The notes under the pieces: generated by a model
Told to the model about the DNA's origin: nothing
Database searches by the model: none
The model's input: only the letters and a program-made list of their open reading frames with translations
In this document: positions 14,359-20,370 of the stretch, piece after piece
Numbering within the stretch: position 1 is the stretch's first letter
How the letters are laid out: each line of letters begins with the position of its first letter
Program-made: the position numbers and the translations under genes
IMG/VR virus record: IMGVR_UViG_3300022696_000049
Location: 1-20,370 of that record
Source: a virus
Reading direction: 5' to 3' (one strand)
DNA: 20,370 bases

Positions 14359-14657
14359 CCGAAAAACTCCGAGTCATGACACGCCCGGTCGTCGATGTAG
14401 CGATGAGCGAACGGCTTCGGATGAAGCTCGTGGAACCGTACCTGCCAGCGAGCGAGCTGGCGTCGGGTCATCTGGAGGATCTCGGCGCGGACGGCGAGGA
14501 GCTCCGACTGACCGCGAGCCGTAGCGATGATGATGTGATGCCCGCGAGCGTAGAGCTCGTTCACGCGCTCGATCCGGTCCTCGATCGGTTCGGCGTTGAC
14601 GTAGTCCTGTCCCTCGGTTCGGCAGAGCGTACCGTCGAGATCGAAGCAGAACCTCAT
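14355..14657 (-). CDS. Minimal HAD-superfamily phosphatase
   Basis: A 100-residue capless HAD protein, ATG at 14657 overlapping the neuA-like stop (ATGA). Motif I is FCFDLDGTLC (3-12) with Asp6 as predicted nucleophile and Asp8 as acid/base. Motif II is the threonine of IIIATARGQ (42-50), motif III is probably Lys81, and motif IV is YIDDRA (87-92). All catalytic elements are therefore present despite the small size. Proteins of this type are often annotated as capsule-biosynthesis phosphatases. Placement next to a CMP-sugar synthetase suggests it removes phosphate from a sugar-phosphate intermediate, but it could equally act on a nucleotide such as the PAP left by sulfotransfer. Confidence 0.8.
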   Translation of the reverse strand: MRFCFDLDGTLCRTEGQDYVNAEPIEDRIERVNELYARGHHIIIATARGQSELLAVRAEILQMTRRQLARWQVRFHELHPKPFAHRYIDDRACHDSEFFG

Positions 14658-15340
14658 GGGCGCAGCCCCCAGAGCCGCTGGTGAATCGGCCAGAGCATAC
14701 GAGCGGCTCGGAGGTCTTCATGGTCGTCGACGTCGAGCGCCCGGAGTGGATGGACTTCGACGCAATTGACGGGAGCCTCCCAGAAGCCGCGCCGGATGAA
14801 CCGCTCGAGCGACGCCACGTAGACGGTCCCGTTCACGTAGAGGTCAGGGTCGCGGATCGCCTGACGCGGGTTCTTCGCGTTCTCTCGAAAGCCGACGCCG
14901 CCGCCGGGGAGCGCCTCAAGTACCTGATGCTCTCGAAACGACGCGCGGCTCGCGCCGACGACCGTCGTACCAGTGTCAGCGTAGAGCTGTATGGCCCGCG
15001 CGATGTCGTCGTCCGATCGGAGCGGCTGAGTGACGAAGAGCCGGACGATCGTGTCGAACGGAGCGAAGACGTGCGGGAACAGCGCGATCGCGTCCCGGGT
15101 CTTCGCCTCCGGGAGCTCGTCGTCTCCGACCTCTCGGTCGATAAGCATCGTCTCGTGCCCGAGCTCGCGAGCGTGCTCCTCGTGCTCCTCGGCGTCCGTA
15201 ACGAGGACGACGTGATCGCACGTCCGCTTCCCCTGCTTGAGCGCAATCTCGATCAGGCTCTCGTAACCGAGCCGCTGCATGTTCTTCCCGGGCAGACCTT
15301 TCGATCCGCGCCGGGTCGGTACTACCGCGATTGTCTTCAC
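14654..15340 (-). CDS. neuA: CMP-nonulosonate (sialate-type) cytidylyltransferase
   Basis: A 228-residue enzyme using GTG at 15340 behind GGAGGGG. It would activate a nine-carbon acid sugar with CTP to give the CMP-sugar used by glycosyltransferases. The N-terminal mononucleotide-binding motif VVPTRRGSKGLPGKN (6-20) is close to the canonical 'ipARgGSKgiPgKN'. Further signatures are FVTQPLRSDDDI (102-113), DLYVNGTVYVA (166-176) and ALDVDDHEDL (201-210), the last with the metal-binding Asp pair. Length is normal for NeuA/LegF/PseF. It is the first gene of the cassette, 26 bp after the protease gene. Sequence does not separate neuraminate, legionaminate or pseudaminate specificity, and KDO transferase (KdsB) is less likely given NeuB nearby. 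Confidence 0.88.
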   Translation of the reverse strand: MKTIAVVPTRRGSKGLPGKNMQRLGYESLIEIALKQGKRTCDHVVLVTDAEEHEEHARELGHETMLIDREVGDDELPEAKTRDAIALFPHVFAPFDTIVRLFVTQPLRSDDDIARAIQLYADTGTTVVGASRASFREHQVLEALPGGGVGFRENAKNPRQAIRDPDLYVNGTVYVASLERFIRRGFWEAPVNCVEVHPLRALDVDDHEDLRAARMLWPIHQRLWGLRP

Positions 15341-15366
15341 GGGTGCCCCTCCGTGATTGGTGATCG

Positions 15367-16017
15367 TTACCGAGTCGTCTCCCAGCCGGCGCGCTCGGCG
15401 AGGCGGATGCGGTTCGCTCGCATCCGGGTAGCCAGATCCTCTTCTGCCTCCCGCTCGGCGTCCTCGAGCTCGCGCATCTCTGCCCTCGCCGCGTCTCGCG
15501 CCTCGAGCGCCGCCTCGACGTCCCGCTCGCCCAGGTCGGTATTCGGGTTCGCCGGAATCGCCACGGGAGACACCTCGAGGATGTCAGCGCCGAGGATCGT
15601 CCGCAGGTCCGGCAGCCCGCCTTCCCGGTCGATCTCCCACGCCTGCTTTCGGACCCGGAACCCGACGCTCATCTTGTCGACGAGCCCGGTCCGGATCGCT
15701 TCCGCCTCCTGAACCCGCGAGGACGGAAGTGGGAACTCGACGGCGAGCCCTTTCTCGTCCTTCGAGAGCTGAAGCGTCCCGTTCTTCGTCCGAGCCAGTG
15801 GGATCCCAGAGTCGTGCGACCAGAACGCGAAGACGTCCGTCTCCTGAATGTCGTCGCGGACCGCCGCCGGGTCGAACTGCTCCTGGAAGTCCATGACCTC
15901 ATACGGATCGTCGAACGTCAGCGCGTGGCCCCGGACGACGAACTCGCCGCCGTCCTCCTCCTCGGCCTGCCTGACCTCGAGATCACGGACCACGAGGGTC
16001 CTCTTCTCCATCCCCAT
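15367..16017 (-). CDS. HK97-family prohead protease
   Basis: A 216-residue serine protease that matures the capsid. I start at ATG 16017, which has GGAGG five bases upstream (AAAGT spacer) and lies 16 bp after the portal stop; longer upstream reading has no such signal. Motifs: VVRGHALTFDDPYEVMDFQEQFDPAA (a 'GyAl.Fd.....d....E.f.pga' pattern) and VFAFWSHDSGIPLART with the catalytic His. These are followed by LVDKMSVGFRV with the catalytic Ser and ADILEVSPVAIPANPNTDL, the classic 'EvSlV..PaNp.a' strand. The last 45 residues are a highly charged helix that may aid co-assembly with capsid subunits. The gene normally precedes capsid directly; here a seven-gene cassette separates them. Confidence 0.92.
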   Translation of the reverse strand: MGMEKRTLVVRDLEVRQAEEEDGGEFVVRGHALTFDDPYEVMDFQEQFDPAAVRDDIQETDVFAFWSHDSGIPLARTKNGTLQLSKDEKGLAVEFPLPSSRVQEAEAIRTGLVDKMSVGFRVRKQAWEIDREGGLPDLRTILGADILEVSPVAIPANPNTDLGERDVEAALEARDAARAEMRELEDAEREAEEDLATRMRANRIRLAERAGWETTR

Positions 16018-16033
16018 ACTTTCCTCCTTTCCG

Positions 16034-18142
16034 CTACGCGGGTCGAATGACGCAGTCACAGCCCTTGTGAAACGGCGGGTGACCGACTCGTTTCTTGAAC
16101 TTCAGCGGGAGCGCCTTCCCGGGCGCGGCGAGCTCGTCGCCGGCGTTGAAGAACGACCCCGCTATGTCGACGGTCCTCCCGTCGATGGCTCGGCAGTAGG
16201 GGCAGGAGTCGCCGACCGTCCGGGCGACCATCGCCGCGACGCCCATCGCTCCCCACGCCCACTTCGAGATCCCCTGATTCAGCTCGTTGATATGACGCTC
16301 GGCGATCCGGTCGGCGCGAGTCGTCTCGACACCTTCGCCCTTCCAGCGCTCGAGTACCTCGGAGACGCGATCCTCCGGCTCCCCGCGGTCGATTTTCGCC
16401 TCGATCTGCTTTCGGCCGCTCGCGGCGATTCCGGCGATCGCCCTCTCCGTGTATTCGCGGATCCAGCGGGCGACGTCGTCGTCCTCCGGCTCGACTCCCG
16501 GAGCGATCTCGACCGCCTCGCGTACCGCCGGCCCGAAGACCGCCATCCCGTAGGAGCGGAAACCCGGGCCGAGGACGGTGTCCGCGAAGTCCGGGAACCG
16601 CTCGAAGTAATACCGGCCGAGCTCCTGACGGAACGCGTCGCGATCAATGACCTCTCCCTCGAGCCGCTTCGCGACGAGCTTGCCGACCTCTCGTAGCTCG
16701 CCGCGCACGAGCCGCTCCGCTCGGTCCTGGAAGTCTGGGAGGAACGCGTCGCGCAGATCGAGTCGCTCCTCGAAGGACCGCCGCTCGACCGCGGACCGAA
16801 CGCGGATCCCCGGAGCGCCACCGCCCGCTTCGTCGTCTCCCCCGGGCGGCGTAGGATCGGCGTCGTCGCCGCCGCTCATCGTGTTCCGAAGCACATCGGC
16901 TACCATCGAGAGCGGGATGTACTGCTGCTGAACGAACGGCTCGTCACCGCCGGCGATCGGGTTCTCTCCCTCCTCTCCGCGGATCTCGTTCGGCGTGATC
17001 GAGGCGGCGTTGAACCGGGCCTGGTAGTAGGCGGTCCGCGCCGCAACGTCGCCGCGTAGGAGCTCGCGCAGGTCGAACTCGACGGAGAGCCGAGCCCCGA
17101 TCTCGTCCGGCCGGAAGAGCTGCGAAAGGATCGACTGCTTCCAGCGCGTCAGCCACGGGAGGAGCGTGTCCTGAAAATACTCGAGGTTCTGCGCGTCGAT
17201 GTTCGCCCACTTCGCGTCGGCCATATCGCCGATCTTATGCGGGGGAATGTTGAACCATCGAGCGATCTCGCGGACCGTGAACTTCCGGCTCTCGATGAAC
17301 TGCGTATCCTCGGCGTTCATCGTGATCGGGTTGAACTTCATGCCCTCCTCGAGTACCGCGACCCGGTGCGCGTTCGAGCTTCCGCCGTAGAGCATTTCCC
17401 AGCGCCGGCGTAGCGCGTCCTTCGCTTCCGGGGAGAGCGCGTTAGGGTGCTCGAGCGTACCGCCCGGCGTCCCTCCGTTCGAGAAGAACCGCGAGCCGTA
17501 GTCCTCCTGACCGAGCGCCGCGCCGATCGTTTCCCTCGCGTACTTGATGACCGACCAGCCGCGTAGCGCGTCGCCGCCGACTCCCTTGACGCGCAGGACG
17601 CGCTCCCAGGAGAGAACGGTGCCTTTCTCGCCCGACGCGGTGGGGAGCAGGATCACGGCCGGAACCTTCGAGCCGCGAGGACCGACCGAGAGGAGCTCGA
17701 TCTCGTACATATCCGGGTCGAGGAGATGAAGCGACTCGAGCTCGCCGAGCCGGCCCCGGGTCCGCTGAACGTCCGCGACCATGTTACCCCGGAGGAGGAG
17801 GTGCGTCATCGCGTCCTCCTTGAAGCTCGCCGCGATCACGCCCGGAGCCGCCTGCACGTTGAGCAGGTACCCGAGCGGGTGCTCCGTCACCGGGTCCTTG
17901 GTCCGGCCGTCGGCCCTGTACTGAACGATCCTGACCGGGAGAGAGCCCACGCTCCCAGCAATCGTATTGACGGCCGCGTAGACCGCGCTGACCTGCTTCG
18001 CCGTCGTCGCGTTGACGATCGCCCCGGCCGCAGAGCGGGATCCCCCGCCGAGCACCTCGAGGATCGAGTATCCGTCCGAGAGTGGAACGTTTGGGTTCTC
18101 GAGCGTGACGCCCGCTCGCCTATCGGTCAGAAAAGAGATCAC
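16034..18142 (-). CDS. Portal protein fused to C-terminal MuF-like domain
   Basis: A 702-residue protein with a GTG start at 18142 overlapping the membrane-protein stop (GTGA). Residues 1-415 are an HK97-type portal: QVSAVYAAVNTIAGSVGSLP (50-69), EHPLGYLLN (87-95), EDAMTHLLLRGNMVADVQR (109-127) and REIARWFNIPPHKIGD (291-306), which form the DNA-entry dodecamer at one capsid vertex. A Gly/Asp/Pro linker (423-446) leads to about 255 more residues. This part ends with CPYC...DGRTVDIAG and GHPPFHKGCDCVIRP (687-701), the Phage_Mu_F signature with His and Cys residues. MuF proteins usually come from a separate gene after portal and are minor head proteins thought to be ejected or to help assembly. 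The single long frame shows no stop at the join. Confidence 0.9.
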   Translation of the reverse strand: MISFLTDRRAGVTLENPNVPLSDGYSILEVLGGGSRSAAGAIVNATTAKQVSAVYAAVNTIAGSVGSLPVRIVQYRADGRTKDPVTEHPLGYLLNVQAAPGVIAASFKEDAMTHLLLRGNMVADVQRTRGRLGELESLHLLDPDMYEIELLSVGPRGSKVPAVILLPTASGEKGTVLSWERVLRVKGVGGDALRGWSVIKYARETIGAALGQEDYGSRFFSNGGTPGGTLEHPNALSPEAKDALRRRWEMLYGGSSNAHRVAVLEEGMKFNPITMNAEDTQFIESRKFTVREIARWFNIPPHKIGDMADAKWANIDAQNLEYFQDTLLPWLTRWKQSILSQLFRPDEIGARLSVEFDLRELLRGDVAARTAYYQARFNAASITPNEIRGEEGENPIAGGDEPFVQQQYIPLSMVADVLRNTMSGGDDADPTPPGGDDEAGGGAPGIRVRSAVERRSFEERLDLRDAFLPDFQDRAERLVRGELREVGKLVAKRLEGEVIDRDAFRQELGRYYFERFPDFADTVLGPGFRSYGMAVFGPAVREAVEIAPGVEPEDDDVARWIREYTERAIAGIAASGRKQIEAKIDRGEPEDRVSEVLERWKGEGVETTRADRIAERHINELNQGISKWAWGAMGVAAMVARTVGDSCPYCRAIDGRTVDIAGSFFNAGDELAAPGKALPLKFKKRVGHPPFHKGCDCVIRPA

Positions 18143-18333
18143 CGGGCACTCCTATCGTCAGGGTCCTCAGAAGCTCGAGCGCGTTCCAGTGAGACGAGCT
18201 CCGACAGCTTCCATGCGTAGAGCATCGCGAGTGCCCCGCCGAGTACCATGCTCAGCCGATAGTCTACCAGACCGACGCCGATCAAGAAAGAAAGAGCGCC
18301 GAGCGTAAAGACCGAGTTGGCGAGTGTTTTCAC
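18139..18333 (-). CDS. Small two-helix membrane protein between terminase and portal
   Basis: A 64-residue protein using GTG at 18333, which overlaps the terminase stop by 4 nt (GTGA); its own stop overlaps the portal GTG likewise. Two hydrophobic segments, SVFTLGALSFLIGVGLV (about 7-23) and LSMVLGGALAMLYAWKL (about 28-44), are separated by a short turn and followed by a charged tail with ERARASEDPDD. No family is recognised. Small membrane proteins at this site occur in other siphophages, without known function. Translational coupling on both sides argues that it is a real gene. Reading further upstream in this frame is only out-of-phase terminase sequence. Confidence 0.72.
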   Translation of the reverse strand: MKTLANSVFTLGALSFLIGVGLVDYRLSMVLGGALAMLYAWKLSELVSLERARASEDPDDRSAR

Positions 18334-19958
18334 AGTAGGGTCAGCTCCTGTTCTTCGTAGATGGAACGCTTCGGCGGCTCGGTCGTCATCGCCTGCCCGG
18401 TCGCCATGATCTTCGCGACGACGCCGTCGATCTTGTCCCCGCTCTTCGATTTGTCCGGCTTGATGTTCCCGGCCGGATCCGTCTTGGCCGCGACGTTGCC
18501 GATCATCCACGTCATGACCTCGTCGTCCTCCGGGTGGACGTAGCCGCCCGAGACGATCCTCCGCTCGAACTCTTTCGACGGCGAGGACATCGTCGCGTAC
18601 CCCTGACGCATCATCACGACCGGGATCCCGTCGTTCTCGAGCTCGACGGCGAGCTGCGTCGCGTTCCACGGGTCGATCGCGAGAGCCGTGATGTTGTAGA
18701 GATCCGCGAGCTCGTGGATGGTCCGCCGGATGAACGCGTAGTCGGTCACGTTGCCCGGAGTCGTCTCGATCAGGCCCTTCCGGACCCAGACGTCATAGGG
18801 TACGCGGTCCTCCTCCGAGCGCTGCCGAACCGTATCCTCGGGAACCCAGTAGACGCCGAACCCGGGCCACGGCTCGTCTTCGTCCTCTCGCGGAAATACG
18901 AGCTGAAGGGTCGTCAGGTCCTTCGTACTCGAGAGATCGAGCGCCGCGACGCAGCTCTGACCGGCGAGTCCCTTCCGCGAAACGATGCCGAGGCACTCGC
19001 TCCTCCAGACGTCGACGGAGAGCCAGCGAACCGACTGCTCGGTCCACATGTTCAGATGAAGTCGCTTGAACGTGTTCTCCGAAGCCGGGACACGCTTTGC
19101 GTAGTCGCATTTGCGCCGGAGGTAGTCGATCGGCACCGAGACGCCGAGGTTCGGGTTGGCCTTCGCCCACGTCTCCGGGTCGGTCCAGTCGTCGCCGTCC
19201 TCGGCCTCGAAGATGAGCGGGAGGAAAGACGGGTCGTTGAACTCGCCGCTCGCGACCTTCGTCGCGTAGTCGTAGAGCTCCCAGCAGATCGAATGCTCGT
19301 CCTGAACGCCGGCCGTCGTGATACCGAGAACGACTGGCTGAGCCCGGGCGACGGTCGACGTATCGAGGACGTCCCAGAGGTTCCGATCCGGCTGCGTATG
19401 GAGCTCGTCGAAGATGACGCCGCTCGAGTCGTGCCCGTGCTGCCGGTGAGCGTCTGCCGAGAGGACCCGGTAGAGCGACGCCGTCTCCTCGAAGAGAATG
19501 TTCCTCTGCGTGAACTTCAGCCTCCGCTCGAGCCGCGGCTCTTTCTTCGCCATGAGCTCTGCGACCCGATGAACGATCTGGGCCTGACCCGTATCCGCCG
19601 CGGCCGAGTAGACCTCCGCGCCCATCTCGCCGTCGCCCATCAGGAGGTACAAGCCGATCGCCGCCGCGAGCGTACTCTTGCCGTTCTTCCGAGGCACGAA
19701 GAGGAACGCCGTCCGGTACTGCCTCCATCTCGTCACCGGATCGACCCATCCGAAGAGCGTACCGACGAACCAGATCTGCCAGGGCTCGAGCTCGAGCGGC
19801 TGGCCGGCCCAGCGCCCTTTCGGGTGACGGCACCAGCGCTGGATGAACTCGAGCGCGTCGTTCGCGAGCCGCTCGTCGAAGACGTAGGTCCGTCCCTCGA
19901 TCTCCCGCTCCTCTCCGTCGTCCGGAAGAGCCCAGCGCGTAGAGATCGCTTCGGTCAC
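18330..19958 (-). CDS. terL: Terminase large subunit (HK97-type, Terminase_1)
   Basis: A 542-residue packaging motor with GTG start at 19958, one base after the small-subunit stop. The N-terminal ATPase shows Walker A at VPRKNGKSTLAAA (88-100) and Walker B at VIFDELHT (181-188), the Glu being the likely catalytic base. LGITTAG (211-217) is the coupling motif. The C-terminal RNase-H-like nuclease that cuts concatemers has its acidic residues at ALDLSSTKDLT (Asp341), ALAIDPWNA (Asp429) and KIDGVVA (Asp511). Length and motif spacing are normal. Together with a P27-type small subunit this predicts HK97-like packaging, probably with cohesive ends, though end type is not shown in the window. Confidence 0.95.
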   Translation of the reverse strand: MTEAISTRWALPDDGEEREIEGRTYVFDERLANDALEFIQRWCRHPKGRWAGQPLELEPWQIWFVGTLFGWVDPVTRWRQYRTAFLFVPRKNGKSTLAAAIGLYLLMGDGEMGAEVYSAAADTGQAQIVHRVAELMAKKEPRLERRLKFTQRNILFEETASLYRVLSADAHRQHGHDSSGVIFDELHTQPDRNLWDVLDTSTVARAQPVVLGITTAGVQDEHSICWELYDYATKVASGEFNDPSFLPLIFEAEDGDDWTDPETWAKANPNLGVSVPIDYLRRKCDYAKRVPASENTFKRLHLNMWTEQSVRWLSVDVWRSECLGIVSRKGLAGQSCVAALDLSSTKDLTTLQLVFPREDEDEPWPGFGVYWVPEDTVRQRSEEDRVPYDVWVRKGLIETTPGNVTDYAFIRRTIHELADLYNITALAIDPWNATQLAVELENDGIPVVMMRQGYATMSSPSKEFERRIVSGGYVHPEDDEVMTWMIGNVAAKTDPAGNIKPDKSKSGDKIDGVVAKIMATGQAMTTEPPKRSIYEEQELTLL

Positions 19959-19959
19959 G

Positions 19960-20370
19960 TCAGCTCGCCTTCAGATCGGGTTTGCCGGCCTTCGCTTTCT
20001 TCCCGAAGAGCCGCGCCTCGAGATCGGCGTCGTCGGACGACTCGGCTCGCTCCGGGATCCGGAGAGACGCTCTGGAGGACGGTACAAACCCGACCTCGTT
20101 GTAGAACATCCGGAGCTTTTCGGCCGCTTGGGTCGCCTCGGTAGCCGCCGCGGTCCTGGTCGATACGCCGCTCCGATCGTTGATCTGCTCGAAACCGTCG
20201 GCGATCAGAGCCCGGCTCGCTTCCCGGAACCGCCACCAGTACATCGAAGCCGCCTCGAGAGCGAACGCGTCGCATGCTTTTCCGATCCCCATCTTCGTGA
20301 GGTACTCGCGAGCCTCGGCCCAGAACTCCTTCGCCTCGTCCGGGAGGTAGTCCGGCGGCTCTCCGATCTC
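19960..20370 (-). CDS. terS: Terminase small subunit, P27 family (N-terminus outside window)
   Basis: The frame is open to the right edge, so the start is missing; 136 residues are visible. They begin PPDYLPDEAKEFWAEAREYLTK and continue with an ATG-containing segment (Met at 20292) that is internal, not the start. The helical pattern and the block LRMFYNEVGFVPSSRASLRIP match the P27 family signature 'l..l..efGltPssRarl'. A basic C-terminal tail (GKKAKAGKPDLKAS) follows. The protein recognises the phage packaging site and loads the large subunit. Stop 19960 lies one base before the terL GTG, so the two are coupled. Confidence 0.85.
   Translation of the reverse strand, partial: EIGEPPDYLPDEAKEFWAEAREYLTKMGIGKACDAFALEAASMYWWRFREASRALIADGFEQINDRSGVSTRTAAATEATQAAEKLRMFYNEVGFVPSSRASLRIPERAESSDDADLEARLFGKKAKAGKPDLKAS

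Noticed and set aside
13817-14377. An N-terminally extended version of the 98-residue cassette protein
   Set aside because: The extension overlaps the whole DUF2061 gene out of frame and is Arg-rich; the ATG at 14113 has a ribosome site and a 4-nt overlap.
18534-20144. Plus-strand open frame of 536 codons opposite the terminase genes
   Set aside because: Low-complexity Arg/Glu/Val composition and exact antisense placement to terL and terS; no coding evidence.
247-20370. Gene transfer agent cluster rather than a phage
   Set aside because: Compact terminase-to-tail order and a flanking host gene would fit, but the truncated tail gene, the accessory sugar cassette and the shuffled gp10-like gene are more phage-like.
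1-20370. tRNA genes, CRISPR arrays, insertion sequences, attachment repeats
   Set aside because: Reading both strands, I saw no cloverleaf with conserved T-loop, no regular spaced repeats, no transposase motif and no convincing long direct repeat.

Overview
This window is almost entirely one block of a tailed, siphovirus-like bacteriophage or prophage, read on the minus strand from right to left. It is fused at its left end to about 285 bases of an unrelated, very GC-rich bacterial gene on the plus strand. That fragment is the FabA-like dehydratase domain of a PfaC-type polyunsaturated-fatty-acid/polyketide synthase. This suggests a high-GC host able to make such lipids; Myxococcota or a relative is my guess, not a demonstration. 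The join lies inside a phage tail gene, so it is either a scar or an assembly chimera.

Packaging and head module, 20370 down to 15367: P27-type terminase small subunit (cut by the window edge), HK97-type terminase large subunit, a 64-residue two-helix membrane protein, a portal protein fused to a MuF-like domain, and an HK97-family prohead protease.

Inserted cassette, 15340 down to 11198: seven genes, mostly joined by 4-nt stop/start overlaps, sit between the protease and the major capsid gene, which are normally neighbours. They encode a CMP-nonulosonate synthetase (NeuA-like), a minimal HAD phosphatase, a DUF2061 membrane protein, an unknown 98-residue protein, an APS-kinase-like/nucleotidyltransferase fusion, a PAPS-dependent-type sulfotransferase, and a NeuB-like nonulosonate synthase. 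This is a sugar-activation plus sulfation set. Immediately after the capsid gene comes a Rossmann-like protein that may be a glycosyltransferase. Together they suggest that the virion (most simply the capsid) or the host surface is decorated with a sialic-acid-like sugar and/or sulfate.

Capsid and connector module, 11053 down to 7291: a 144-bp leader with a candidate promoter, the major capsid protein with an N-terminal scaffold-like delta domain, a GC-rich hairpin, the putative glycosyltransferase, a gp6-like connector, a head closure/adaptor protein and a tail terminator.

Tail module, 7279 down to 247: major tail protein, tail assembly chaperone with a clear -1 programmed frameshift signal (GGGAAAC plus hairpin), a gp10-like protein in an unusual position, the tape measure protein (595 aa), two minor tail proteins with carbohydrate-binding-like folds, and a last baseplate/tail protein truncated by the host junction.

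No integrase, lysis, replication, tRNA, CRISPR or insertion-sequence signal was seen. No stretch over 300 bases lacks a gene; the largest gap is the 144-bp capsid leader.
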